A DNA stretch of 64,000 nucleotides from Epinephelus fuscoguttatus. Taxonomy: Eukaryota; Chordata; Actinopteri; Perciformes; Serranidae. A model generated the notes under the pieces. It was given only the letters and a program-made list of their open reading frames with translations. It did no database searches and had not been told where the DNA came from. The translations under genes and the position numbers were made by a program. Where the stretch lies: assembly GCF_011397635.1 (NCBI RefSeq), contig NC_064770.1, positions 22,748,200 to 22,812,199 on the forward strand, read 5' to 3'. This document shows positions 46,611 through 58,990 of this stretch, in pieces (the first letter of the stretch is position 1; the number at the start of each line of letters is the position of its first letter).

Positions 46611-47618
46611 CTGTTTCCACTGTGAAAAGTTGTGGATGGTACCAGTGGAACCGTTCCGTACCGTCCCCATTTTTGGTCCCCCCTCTGTTGGGGTACCTAG
46701 CACACAGATCTGGTACTAAAAGGTGGAGCTGTGAACACTGCAGTCTGTTGATTGGTCAACAGCGGACAGTCACTCTGCTCAGGGCTGAGTTGTGGCAGGT
46801 TTTGAGGCTCGTGTAACCACTGTTCATACCGTGGAGAGTTAGCAGACTGTAACTATAAAATGAAAGCAACTTAATTCACTGGGCCAACTGCTGAAGATTT
46901 TAAGGTGGAATGTTAACTTGTAATGTTACTCAATGCATGAGGTGATGACGTGAATCAATCAACACACCTTAAATATACCATATGACAACTTTTTTAAAGA
47001 TGTTTTTAGGGCATTTTTTGCCTTTAATTGATAGGACAACGAAGTGTGAAAGGGGGAGAGAGAGAGGGAGAGACATGCAGCAAAGGGACACAGGCTGGAG
47101 TCGAACCCAGGCCGCTGCGCCAACAGCCTTGTACATGGGGCGCCTGCTCTACCGCCAAGCCACTGACGCCCCCATATGACAACATTTACCATTATTGTAG
47201 TTTTCATATGACATACACTTTTAGTAATGAGTGATTATGTGAGCTGCATGTATTCTATTCCTCATTCAGAGGGAAAAAAAAGCGTCGTGGAGTGTCGTTC
47301 CTGTGGGCTCCAGCAACACTAAACCCCCGAGCTTGCCTTAGAAGGACTAAATGCACAAACCCGCTATTTCTAAACATCCCATGGAGAGAGACTCTCACTG
47401 CAGCCTGTTTTATTTTGTTTTAAAAATGTTGGCGTGCAACCCCGTTTTGTAGATGATAAACAAGGTGCAGACTGATTAAGGAGGAAATACAGTGAGTGCT
47501 GGACGGAGCAGTGAGTGACAGTACTGTTTGCGCTGGCAACGCTAGGGTCTAGGTACGATGTCTGAAGGGTTACTTTTAGTACCAAAGGTACCATACCGAA
47601 AGTGTCTGGTGGAAACAG
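46611..47618. mobile_element. DNA transposon remnant with CTGTTTCCAC inverted ends
   Basis: The left end CTGTTTCCACTG and right end (reverse complement CCTGTTTCCACCAGACAC) are inverted. Both flanks of the interior carry GGTACC-containing motifs (GGTACCAGTGGAACCG on the left, TACCAAAGGTACCATACCG on the right), a pattern of teleost MITEs. It is about 1 kb, including a later tRNA-SINE insertion at 46990-47172. No transposase, TSD not clear. Confidence 0.6.
46990..47172 (-). mobile_element. tRNA-derived SINE with 11-bp target duplication
   Basis: The minus strand begins GGGGGCGTCAGTGGCTTGGC, then GGTAGAGCAGGCGCC and a perfect pol III B box GGTTCGACTCC (47107-47097), followed by a CTCTCTCTCC-rich body. 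CATATGACAAC flanks both sides (46979-46989 and 47173-47183), so the 183-bp insertion limits are exact and the copy is fairly young. It sits inside the older CTGTTTCCAC element. Confidence 0.88.
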
Positions 47619-48164
47619 GGCTGTAGTGACACCCAAAGTGTTCTCCCTTTAACTCTGCACCAGCCGATAGCAGGTCTGCAAAGGTTGTGTGTCAGGGCTA
47701 TCTCACACAGTCTAACGCACACCTTGTCTTGACTAATCTGGCTAAAAGCCTTCTCATTGCTCAAAGTATCTGACAAGCATTTTTTCATATCAAGAGAAGT
47801 TTATTATCCATTATTATTAGAGAGCTTTTTTTTAATTTAAAGGAGGCGCTCTTTCTTACTGTCTGTACTGTTACAAGGTTGGATGCTAAACATCGCCAAA
47901 GTGTGAAAGAGGTAAAAGTATGTTAAAGTGATCCCTTTGAGGAAAAACCTCACGCTTCAGACTGTTCTGAATACTGTTTCAATGGGATTTTTTTTTTCTA
48001 CTTTCAAACAAGTTCACGTCAGCTTGTGACACATGTTTTTGTATGGTCATCTGCCCACGGCACGCTACTGCAAGTGTTCGGTTGCAGAAACACAGAGATA
48101 CAGACGATGCGGAGACACTGTCCAATCAGAGCAGACTGGGTTTTTTGGGAGGGGAGCTACAGGC

Positions 48165-48612
48165 TGCTTTCACACCTGTGGTTAGGTTGATTTGGTCCAC
48201 ACCGGAGGGAATAAAGGATGCATTGTTGCATTTTAGTTTTGGTTTGGTTTAGTTCACACTGACTTTTTGCAAACAAACCAAGAGGAGTATACATGAAGTT
48301 CTACCGAATGACTGGTGACTCATTGACTGGACAGTTTTGGTGTTATCCTGCATCCTTGTTGAAATTCCAGTGACTGACAGAAGTTTATGCAGCACCACTT
48401 TAATGCTTCTAGAGTGTTTATAGGCTCATAGAGAAATAACTGATTGTAAGCATTATTTGTAGGCTATTATTAGACTTCAAATCACTTGCATGTTATGAAT
48501 AATGATTAACAGACAGGATGAAAGGAAGGTGTCTTGTGCAGTAATGATTCAGGGCTTCATACTGTGAGATCGCTGTCACACACATTTTAATGGACACATA
48601 ACTGACACACAG
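48165..48612 (+). repeat. Interspersed repeat, copy 2 of family at 3505
   Basis: Same orientation and order of blocks as 3505-3975: TTTCACACC, TTCACACTGACTTTTT, GTGACTGACAGAAGTT, CTCATAGAGAAATAACT, GCATGTTATGAATAATG, then AATGGAC..ACTGAC. Confidence 0.75.
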
Positions 48613-49220
48613 AGTTGTAAACAATCACAGTTTTAACACCTTTTTAATCAGAGAAAATACCTTCACTGACGTGCATATGTGTTACCATGGTTACACGTAC
48701 GCATTAGCATGAATAGATCATGGGATATAGGTGGCCTTTGTCAGGATCAATCGAGTGAGTGGTTTTTGAACAATAAAGCATGTAAACATGTCCTAGTAGA
48801 AGCCAAGTATGAACCTTTCAGCATAAGAGGTCCCCTTTAACATTCAGTCCTTGTATGAGAGAATATCTCTCCAGGTGCTGCAACTCGTATCAGCAAAGCA
48901 GGATTTCATAACACAAGATGGACCCCAGTAAATCACATGCAAACACACATGGCCTCCACTGCCCATTTCCTCTGTTTTTGTTTACATCTAGCTGTGTAAC
49001 CAGCACCGGTTCTGACTCAGTGTGATGCCAATCCCACCAACCGCTGGGAGGGTTAGTGCTCAGCGCCAGCACGGACATTCCTACTGTTAGGCTAATAAGG
49101 CATATATGCACGTTCCTCTCGAATAATTACACAGGCAGCATGCACAGGCATGCTTACTGCACCAATACAGTGGGCTTCAAGTTGGACACATGATAGCTCT
49201 CTTAATGAAGTCTGATCAGG

Positions 49221-49222
<2 letters not shown>

Positions 49223-49282
<60 letters not shown>

Positions 49283-49352
49283 ATTTGCTTTGACAGTTTT
49301 TGTCCTTTTTTTAAAGTATGAGCAGAGATGTAAACAGGAAGCTATCACATGG

Positions 49353-49389
<37 letters not shown>
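49223..49389. repeat. Inverted microsatellite pair (GT)n ... (CA)n
   Basis: (GT)n at 49223-49279 faces (CA)n at 49356-49389 across a 76-bp spacer. The two are complementary, so a transcript or single strand could fold into a stem of up to about 33 bp. Confidence 0.9.
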
Positions 49390-49390
<1 letters not shown>

Positions 49391-49645
49391 CACGTCTGCA
49401 TTGAATGTTTTCTTACTTCACATTACGGCGCTTGAATTGTTAACTGACAGCAACTGTACATGTAGCAACCTTCAAAAGGTTCAGAAGGTCAGAGAAAGTG
49501 CAGTGGAGAGCTGGGTCCGAAAGCCACAGTGTTAGAAGTGCGATAAAAACAACACTGTGACCTTTGCCAAATATTAGGAAAAACAACCTGGAGGTGTTTT
49601 TAGTCCATTTTGATTGACTTATTTTAGTCAAATGGCCAATCTGTT

Positions 49646-49669
49646 AAAAAAAAAAAAAAAAAAAAAAAA
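49646..49669 (+). repeat. Poly-A run (24 A)
   Basis: An uninterrupted A24 with no recognised retroposon directly upstream; it may be the tail of a decayed insertion. Confidence 0.85.
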
Positions 49670-50101
49670 TACTGCGTCATGGAAACTGCTTGAAAAGCTG
49701 CTTCTGAACTATTAATAATACTGGATTGTGAAAGCTACTGGATATTAGCTTGATTTCTTGAGCCCCTTCAGGAGGTTTGGAGTGGCCTAAAGCTGATGGG
49801 TGCACAGTCTCAGGTCGTTTTACTGTCACGTACCATGTATCCCACTGCTTATGTGATTGGTATAAAAAAAAATCATCCTGGTTACTGTGGTTACTGTGAT
49901 GACAAGACACTCTTATAATGGCGGTCTATATCAAAATCATGTCATGTATAAGCTATTAAATAGTAAATTACTCAGGGCACTCAGTGCTGGTACCAGAGGC
50001 TTTTATGCTTTTTTACATGAGGAGACATTATTTTTAATAGCTAATGTGGAGTATGGATCACAGGTTTTATGCTTGAGAACTACTCAAGACCACATGAAGA
50101 A

Positions 50102-50367
50102 GAGCCAACAATAATTCAAGGTACTTTTGACAATTATTCAGCACACACGTGCTTATGTCCAAATAAAAATTACCTTTCAACATCTATTATTAAAGCTTTT
50201 AGAACACTGAAGCCATTCTTGCAACTAAAACACCTTTATTTCCTCAAGAAATGCACTAACACTATCAGTAAACCACCAGATCATTGCATTTTCACTGTTG
50301 AAGACTTTCAGCGCCTGCTGCTGATGCTGACAGAAGACACAGCTCTCAGCTGCTCGCCAGGTAATTA
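50102..50367 (+). CDS. Exon-like ORF, unrecognised, low support
   Basis: An open frame covering TFDNYSAHTCLCPNKNYLST, LKKCTNTISKPPDHCIFTVE and DFQRLLLMLTEDTALSCSPG, then N and TAG, with a GTAATT donor-like site overlapping the end. Cysteine spacing and a terminal amphipathic segment are reminiscent of a small secreted helical protein, but there is no signal peptide, no good acceptor and no recognised family. It is probably chance. Confidence 0.12.
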
Positions 50368-50880
50368 GTCCACAGCGAGAAAAGCGGGTCTCCTGCTGTT
50401 CACAGCCAGACTCTTCACCTTTGTACCTTGCTTTGTACCACCGGCAGTGGAAGGCAGTATTGCTTCCTTATCCGATTTGGTCTTTACCCCAGCCAGTATT
50501 GGGGTTTCAGCCAAATGTCATTCATGAAATCATTTCGTGTTCATTCTTTTTCTGCCCCTTGTTTGTAATTCTCACATCAACTAAGTTAAACTTCAGTTGC
50601 TGCGTATGCTATCTCATATTTTCTCTCAAGGAGAATAGGCCTTATTTTCATTTTTAGAGAACAGAGTAAATAATGGTTTGGATTGAAATTCACCAGCCCA
50701 CTCACTTTTTCACCTGTGTGAGTGCAGCTGCTCCATCGGTCTGCCCATCTTGTGCTCTACTTCACTATAATGCAAGAGGTCCTAAGGTTAATCATTTGGG
50801 CTCCTTTTGTATTCCATTTTAAGACACCATACGGTTCTTTCTTTGTCTTGTTTTTTTTCCCTGCGTGATCTGAAAATACA

Positions 50881-52125
50881 CATTGGAGGAAGAAGCACTT
50901 TTTCTTCACTTAAGTAAAACTAATAATACCACAGTGTAGAAATGTATTTAAAACTTACATATTACATACAAAAATATTACATTAAAATATACTTAAAGTA
51001 CCAAATGTTAATGTATTGATTGTGCAGGGTGATCTACTTCAGAATCAACTACCGTAACACTTCAATTACTAGCCTGGGACACCGTCTCCACATTTAAGAC
51101 TAGACTTAAGACTTTCCTTTTTGATACAGCTTATAGTTAGGGCTGGCTCAGGCTTGTTTTGGACCAGCCCCTAGTTAGGCTGACTTAGGCCTAGTCTGCC
51201 GTCTGCTGCTGTCATTACCTGTCATTACCGTCTGTCCTGCATCTCTCTCTGTCTTTGTCTCTCCTTCTGTCTCATTGTGTCATACGCATTACTGTTCATT
51301 TATTATGCTGATCTGTTCTCTAAGACATGTATTGCACGTCTGTCCGTCCTGGAAGAGGGATCCCTCCTCAGTTGCTCTACCTGAGGTTTCTACCATTTTT
51401 GTCCCCCCGTTAAAGGGCTTTTTTGGGGGGAGTTTTTCTTTATCCACTGTGAGGGTCCAAAGGACAGAGGGATGTCGTGTGCTGTAAAGCCCTGTGAGGC
51501 AAATTGTGATTTGTGATGTTGGGCTTTATAAATAAAATTGATTGATTGATTATTTGATAATATTGGTATGTGTGATCGAAGCAGCTTACTAACGTTAGCT
51601 CAAGTACGCAGGAAAACAACTCGCTTTTATACATCCAAAGACCCTCTATTGAAATGAACTGCTTGGCAACCAGACCAGGCCTCTAATTAAGACAAGCTCT
51701 TTTTTGTTAAAATGTGTAGCCACAACAGGCTATTAAAAGGAACTGGGCGTTTAATTGGGACTAGGTTTTTAATTGAAACTTTACAGAATATAATATTACT
51801 GGATTATAGTTCTTGATACATCAGCGTGTACATCACTGTAATGTTGCAGCAAGTATAGTAGTAATTTGAATTACTTTACATACAGCTGAGTGGCTTAACC
51901 CGTAATAATAGCCTAGCATGATTTATTATTATGTATTATTACAATTTAATATGATTTTATATTTTGTACTAGTAAGGAGTAAATAGTACAATATTTGCCT
52001 CCAAAATGTGGTAAAGTAGAAGCAGAAAGTTGCTCAAAATAAAATTACTCAAGTAAAGTATGAAGTGTGCCTCAAAACTGAACTTAAGTACTTGAGTAAA
52101 TGTACTTAGTCACACTCCACAGCTG
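50881..52125. mobile_element. Teleost DNA-transposon remnant (ACTTAAGTA-rich), interrupted by L2 tail
   Basis: Left part CATTGGAGGAAGAAGCAC, CACTTAAGTAAAACTAATAA and ATACTTAAAGTACC; right part CTCAAGTAAAGTA, CTTAAGTACTTGAGTAAATG and TACTTAGTCACACTCCAC. This is the familiar fish repeat whose ends read CAGTGGAGGAAG and CTTTCCACCACTG. The two parts are separated by the L2-like insertion at 51060-51551. Confidence 0.75.
51060..51551 (+). mobile_element. L2-like LINE 3' end, nested
   Basis: Starts ACACCGTCTCCACATTTAAG (remnant of the RT C-terminus, RLKTFLFDTAYS-like). The 3' UTR includes CTGTCCGTCCTGGAAGAGGG, CCTCAGTTGCTCTACCTGAG and AATTGTGATTTGTGATGTTG, ending in (TTGA)n. Same family as 24138-24340 in opposite orientation. 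Confidence 0.8.
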
Positions 52126-53039
52126 AAAACATAAGTGTATGTACCGAATTTCGATCAAGCACAGTGCACATGGTGGACCTCAGCTATGTTTTGCCTAAAT
52201 GCGAGGGGGCAACTACTGCTCTTAATTACCTGGCCCCAATTGTGCTGTGTAAATTGAATTGTGGTAATGTCACTTTCCATAAACGTTATGACGTAGGTGA
52301 AGACACGCAGGAACAAGAACATTTTTTATGTCACTGACAAGAGAGGTGAGGTTGAGAGATGCTGTACTGGAACAAAAAGGGCAACCCTCCTTCATCAGCA
52401 TGAACAATCTGAAGAACAAGGAGGGTGAACAGTTTCTATTCTTAGTGAGCTAATGGGTACACCAAGAACAGCTGTGCAGAGAGACAGCTAATGGTCAGGT
52501 GAGTAAATGGCAGACATCATTTACTGGGGGGGGGGACAGGGACACAGCAAAGGAGGAACCATAACAGATAGTACGATAACATTTATTTTTGGAATATCAA
52601 CAGGGGCCGACTAGTCATCAGGAAGTTCAGGGAGACCCCTGAACGGCTGTTCCATTCCAAGCTGAACCAGTCAGTGGTCATAGAGTTTTTATTTTTACAT
52701 TTATGATGTCAGTGGTTACTGAATGGTCCTCAGCCATACGTTGGCAAGTCTGGCCCTTGCAGCTGCAGACAGCACAGAGCGGAAGCTGCCTGTCTGACTG
52801 GGCTAATACTTTAATATTGACGGGATGTACAAGAAGCCCCTGATCCTTGCTCTAGTTGGAATCTGACTCAGTCATTTGATGAGTTTCCATCAGTCTTCAG
52901 TTTTTCGTTAATGTAATTAGCGAAAATAACGAAAAGAAATGTGATAGAAGATGAAAAGGAAATGTGTGGTGCAGCTCTGCTCTGATGCTTTCTGCTGATA
53001 TAGGATAGGACAGTCTATTTGTTTTAGGGTTGTGAAACA
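52126..53039. other. Intergenic, nothing recognised
   Basis: No coding or RNA signal; a G10 run near 52526-52535. Confidence 0.5.
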
Positions 53040-53622
53040 ACACATTCTCACTCCAACCTCATCACAGTTTTGACATGCATGGACTTTCCACGTCCACTAC
53101 CACGTGCAAGGTAGCATGGGTGCATTGGTTGTTGACATTCTGGGACACACCGTGTCAAGTTCTGCCTGTTACATGCATTGTTTCTTTCAAGATACACTTC
53201 TGTTTTCACAGGAGATTTAACGTTTAAATATAGTGTCTTAAATGCACTACGTCAGGACAACACTGCAAAATGATATTATTTTTCCAAACACACGGTTGAG
53301 TTTAGACAACAAAAAAGCATGTGTGGGTTTAGGCAACAAAAGAACAGGGTTTGACTTTAGAATCTTACAAGACGCGAACATCACTCTCTCAGGTGAAACT
53401 CTGTTTGTTGGACCCATATACCATCCCACTCGCACTTTTGCTGTCTTAAATTACGTCCTTCTCCTGCCCCGTTTCCCCCTGACGCCGCCGGGCGTCGTTA
53501 AACTATAACAGCAACTGGCTATTTACCATGCTGATGTTACAGAATGCCTTTTTTCGTTGGTTTCTGACGCCACAAGTCACTGCCCAAATGCCAGATTTCA
53601 ACGACTTAGAGTGAGACTGGGC
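53040..53622. mobile_element. MITE-like element with CTCACTC inverted ends
   Basis: The left end ACACATTCTCACTCCAACC and right end (reverse complement CCAGTCTCACTCTAAGTCG) are weakly inverted. The interior has TTTAGGCAACAAAAGAACAG-type text and a CpG-rich stretch GACGCCGCCGGGCGTCGTTA, both common in a fish repeat family. Exact limits and TSD not resolved. Confidence 0.45.
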
Positions 53623-55770
53623 TTTGTGAGAGGGTATAGCCTAGGCCTGCATACCTTGGAGGCTGGTTATTTTTGCCTGAGGCAGCCAAATGAAACATTC
53701 GTTTTATCATTTACACCTTAACTGGCACATGTCAAGAAGTCTTGTGTGAAAAAGGCCAGTGCTGTCTATCTGACAATATAGATCAACTTTTGAAAATCTT
53801 GATTTTGACCTTGATTCATAGGTTCTATGTAAAGCCAGCCCGCACATACAACCCTGATTTCAAAATGTCAGGTGTACGAGTTAAAGCTTGTGTGCAAGGA
53901 CGTGAAGAACAAAGGAAAGGCTCAGTCTGGGCTAAATGAAGTGTTCTTACACACTCTCAGTATGATTAAGAAAATAAAAAGACAAGCTGTTCATGGGTGG
54001 ACATAATAGGAATAAATGATCTATTGTGTCTGTGTTGTACAGGTTGCATCTATGATCCGCTGTACTTTATCACCTAATCAGAGGTAGAATGAGTACAAGA
54101 GACATTTTCAGAAACAGCTCACAGAGTATGAAAATAGGATGGGCTACTGTTTCCAAGAAATAGTCTGTCTGGGTAAGTTCAGATAAAAAAAAAAATCTCA
54201 GTGGTTGCGGTTGCATGTAAATACAGTGCAATTATACAGGAGAAAGATTTGACCATTTTTCATAGAAACACAGGTCCACTTTTAATAGTTTTTACTGTTT
54301 AGATAAATGACTGCAATTTGAGGATTTAGTTCAGTTTGGCAGCTTGTGGGCAAGTTCATTTCAAAGCTTCAACTACTGGTATTTTGTCCAAAATAGCAGC
54401 ACATTACACTAACAGAGAGTTGAAGGCTTGAGTTACATGTAAAGAAGACAAGGCCATCTCTGCCTGTCTGACTTGCTGCCCTTCCACTGGCACCAACTTA
54501 AATCAGTGTGCTGACAACTGGAAGGACAACTCAATGTAAATGCCACCAGAGCACGCATCAAGGCACATTTAGAGAGAAACAGGGAGGGATTGCAGTCAGA
54601 GTACAGGTTCTTGGAAAGCTGCGGGGGTGTGAAGAGTCAAAATTATCCCAATAATTCAAGTGGAAATGACCAAAATAGAATTTTCTGTCATGTTCCTGTT
54701 GCTAAATGTGGCCGGTGATAATGTCTTTAGGTTATCGGAGATGAGAGAACATAAGGCCGTGCCCTACAATCTGTGTGTGACCACCTGACTGGAACTCTTG
54801 GGTTCCAAACAGTCATTACCAACAGCAGGAGCACACAGAGAGCTGACTAAATGACAGATTGGGTCAATACAGGGCTGCGTGTTAGCCTAGCTGCTGCACC
54901 AACCTAATTATGTATAATTGGTCCTAGCAGCCCGGTGTACATTAGTCCACCATGACTCTGGGGATGAACCTTATGGAGGGACTAGTGTTCTGTAATGTGA
55001 GAACGGATGAAGAGTTGAACAGGTGCAAGCATATACAGCCAGTGTACATAACACACATACACAAGCCTGTATAGATCCATAGAAACTCATACACACATGC
55101 AAATACTGAACCCCGGTGCACTCTCTTACCTGAGCTCTCACCTGAACCCATCTAAGTTCGCTCTGCGTCATGGCAGCTTTTGTGTTCGGACCATCCGTCA
55201 TATCTTAATTTGGCCAACTATGTTTATGGAGCCTGATAGAGATCAACATCTCTGATGAACAACCCTGTGCACCCAGTGTTTCTCTGACCTCGGGAAACCT
55301 GGCTACTTAAGCCTTACTAAGTACAAAGTGTACCGGTGTGTATCCTACTACACTGTGTATTACCTGGGAATACCTCGCTGTTGCTGCCAAGTGGAGTTAA
55401 TTTCTTAGAAAAATAAAGTGAGTTTCAGGGATCGATTAAACCAGGGTTTCTCAACCAAGCTGGTTTCCAAAGTTGCTATGACCACAGCAAATTGTAAACA
55501 TTGTGGGGATAGGAATAAAACAAGAACAAAAAGCAATTACCTAAAGCAATTACTTACTAATACCTGTTTTGTTTACACTGACTCTGGTTGTATACTTTAA
55601 TTCGTAGACTTCAGTTTCACTGTCTGGAGAAGAAACGGACAATGAAAACAGATGGAGTACAAAGAGTAGTCATGATTTCCTCAGCCTTATGAAGGGATGT
55701 TTTTTTAAAGAAAAGCAAAATGGAAGAAAAAATAATACATCTGTCCTTCAATAAAAACACACACATGTAC
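53623..55770. other. Intergenic, nothing recognised
   Basis: Ordinary AT-rich spacer; ORFs here lack splice sites, family motifs or codon-like composition. Confidence 0.5.
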
Positions 55771-56170
55771 ACTGATGAGCCACAACGTTACAACCACTGA
55801 CAGGTGAAGTGGATAGCAGTTGTCATGCCGTTACAATGCAATGTTCTGTTGGGAATCCTTGGGTCCAGGCATTCATGTGGATGCCACTTGACACACACCA
55901 CCCACCCAAACACAGACCGAGTACACCTGTTCATGGATGGTGACGGCATTCCTACATGGATGTATGACAATGCGGAGGAACGCGAGAAAGACCTCAAGGC
56001 ATAAACCTGGCCTCTGTATTCCCCAGATCAAAATCCAATAGAGCATCTGTGGGACGTGACGATATCCCACCTCACAATCTACATGACTCAAAGGATCCGC
56101 TGCCAATGCCCTCCCGCTAGACACTGCAAGACACCTCCAGAAGTCCCAGATCCATGCCTCGACAGGTCAG
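55771..56170 (+). mobile_element. Second Tc1-like transposon remnant, internally deleted
   Basis: The left terminal repeat ACTGATGAGCCACAACGTTA follows a TA. The remaining pieces are the C-terminal transposase part (GIHVDAT-like, GVHLFMDGDGIP-like, then QNPIEHLWDVT and a PRQVRG-like tail), with most of the gene deleted and a stop before the NPIEHLW block. It is distinct in sequence from the Tc1 copy at 29792. Confidence 0.75.
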
Positions 56171-58380
56171 AGGCCCCACTGTGGATTGGGCTTAGCTCTG
56201 ACCTTTCAAGGCATGGACACAAGACCTCTAGGGGTCTGCTTTACGGCTTTTAGTTCTCTCTCTTCACTGTTCGGCACCAGGTTTCCTCTGTGGTTTCTGG
56301 TTTTTATGTGTTGATTTTATCTATACTTGTGCACATTTTCTGAACGCCTACAGATACGGGCAAAACAGAGCAGTACTACCAGAGATCATGGGGGCAGTGT
56401 AACGTAGTTCAAGCGAGACGCAACCATAGGAGACGATGGAAACATTTTAAATATGGCAGAACGGAACAAATCGGTAATGTAGTGAAAATAATTCTCCATC
56501 CACATGTTGCAACGTATTTAATGGCCTCACAGGCCACTACCGTCTATAACTCTGCCTTGTTTGCTGTAATGTGAAACCTTCGACTCTGCCCTCTACTGCC
56601 ATCACTTGGCTGTATCTATGCTCTCATTAGTGACGCATGGAAGGATGAGGGCGGTGACGTTTACAACCTCTGGAATGGACATATCTGTTGTCGTATGCAA
56701 AGGGAGTATAAATGAGCCCTTAGACCACCCTTCTGGTGTCAAGTGGAGGACAGTTTTTATGAAGTAAGATATCAAATGACCATGGTGGCCACTTGTTTCA
56801 CTGAGCAGATTCCCTGAAGTTAATATTTCTTTGGGTGCACAGGTCATAATAATGATTCACTTTCTCAGCGGCACTATAAGGGCCTATAGCAGAAAGTGAC
56901 CACTGTCAGACACTATCATTTTGCATCCTCTGGGTTGTTAAATAGAAGTTATACAACTCACAGAATCAGAGCACATTGCTTGCGATGCTAATTCCCGCTA
57001 AGGTGACCTTCCTCGGAACAAGACTATCACTTTTGAAACACCTACATAAATCTGCAACTTAGATGAACATCTGAAGTACTTATACAACGTACGTCACAAG
57101 TCAATGAAGTTCTTTTTCATGTGTTTTCTTTTTCACTTTAGAGAATCTCTCACTTAATTTCCATGCCCTACTTTTGAAACTTGGACATTTATTACAGTGA
57201 AATGATCTTTTTCAAGCAAAACTTTTTCCCACCTTATGTTTCGAGAAATTACCCAACATTTGCCTTTTGTCACATGCCCACCGGATGCAGGCAGCAACAG
57301 CAGGAAGGCAGATGGTGGATTTTGAATAATCCAGTGTTCCCTCCCTTGAGTGTGGCCACCTTGTTGACACTCCTACATGCAGTATGCACACATGGTCATA
57401 TGGTTGATATTATGGTTAAGATTATGTAGAGTATGTATGACATGAATGGACAGGAGCACTTATGTATATAGAAGAGATCTGGCCTCCCACAGTCAGTCTG
57501 GAACATGCTCACAATTTTAATGTTTTAATGACATCTGTCAGCCCACTTATAACGTGCCAGGTGTTATGTAATCAGACTGGAGAGGAGGTGGCAGGAGCTA
57601 CATTCAGCAATTTTGTGTTACAGTGGCAACAGTTGGTTTGTGTTGCTTAGTAACACAGGAGAGGCATTTTAGTGGATTAGATGCAGCAATGAAGAGACAG
57701 CGACAGAGAGGAGAGTGTGTTTGATGTTACACCTAAATGGGATAAGCTTGGCTATCCTGTCATGGTTCATTCATACTAGCTGTGTCTCGCCTCCATCTAT
57801 ATGTTTTCATATTTTTAGAGATTTTCTCGTAGCCTTTGAAGATCAAAGAAGAGCTGAGTCTATGACACTTTGTTTATCTGTTATTTAGTGATACAGTGAG
57901 AAGAAGATTGCATATAGTATTTAACTATCATGTACATGAACAGCCCCTAATACTGTATTACACTACAAAGTTAAATAGCACTTTCAACACACACATGAGG
58001 AAACCATTCTTACTTTTATCTTTGCTGGTGTGTGTGTGTTAATATTTCTGTCGTGTGGTGAGCATGTGCATGCTTGTGTACCTACTCTACCCACAGAGTC
58101 TTGCAGCAAAAGTATCAACACACACTATCCTATATTACTGTATGTGTCCCTGGTAGCTGGCTCTCAGTCATAACAGCTTGTTGCTCTGACCCTGAGTGAA
58201 AACTGTTTCCAAGGACTGTCGGTATACTGCCGAGCAGAGTTCGGACTTGGATTTTAAAAGGCCCTGGACTATTTTTCTGTTTTGTTTTTTTTTTTAGTTT
58301 TTCAAAATGCAAGTCACCTGAAACTGGCTTCTAACTTCCCAAGGTGGACCAAGAGGGGGATTTGTCATTGTTTGACCAGT
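56171..58380. other. Intergenic, nothing recognised
   Basis: No exon or element I can name. The 56380-56860 block is a mixed-composition stretch without clear ends. Confidence 0.5.
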
Positions 58381-58399
58381 TCTACATGACAGCTGTGAA

Positions 58400-58990
58400 A
58401 CTGACAACAATTAAGGAGTTTTCTGTTTGTGTTCCTTGTTTCATGTTATTCATTCATGTTTAATCTGCTTCCTGTTTTATTTTGTAGATTCCCTCTTCAT
58501 GTGTCGTGTCTAGTTTTACTTCCTGTCTTTGTGCGTTTCTGTCACACCTGTCTCGTTAGTCCTTCCCTGTTCCCAGAGTCTTTCCTCCACCCTAGTGTTC
58601 CCCTCCACACCCTTGTTGTGAGCCAATCGTGTCGTGTCCTCCTACTCCTGCTGTGTCTCATACTTGTCATTAGTTTTCTGTGTATATACCTTTGTTCCTT
58701 GTCAATTCATTCAGCACTCTTCCTGTGTTCATCCCAGTCTTCAAGGTGTTGTTTCTTCCTGGTCTCTCGTGTTCCATTTTGGATTTCTTCCCCAAGTTCT
58801 TCCTTATGTTCACCGTGCTTCCCTGTTTGGTTTTCAGTTTAGTTTTGGCTCTTCTTTCATTTTGACATTTGGTTACCTGCCTGTTCTAGATGTTTTTTAT
58901 CAGCTTTATTAAAGTTCGCCTTGTGTTAATCCTTAAAACTGCCTGCTGCTCTGCATTTGAGTCCTCCCTGAACTGATTTATAAGAGTGGG
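58400..58990 (+). repeat. Pyrimidine-rich teleost repeat, probable LINE 3' UTR
   Basis: A long C/T-rich plus-strand stretch with CTGTGTATATACC, TTTGACATTTGG, then TTTATTAAAGTTCGCC and CTGCATTTGAGTCCTCCC. That ending is seen at the 3' end of an abundant fish non-LTR element. A long ORF here (58429-58842) reflects composition, not a gene. Confidence 0.45.

Noticed and set aside
47097..47172. Apparent tRNA gene on the minus strand
   Set aside because: Has A/B-box-like sequence but no cloverleaf pairing, and it is bounded by a target-site duplication: a tRNA-derived SINE.
58429..58842. 137-codon hydrophobic plus-strand ORF that looks like a membrane protein
   Set aside because: Follows from pyrimidine-rich repeat sequence; Leu/Phe/Ser/Val content is compositional.
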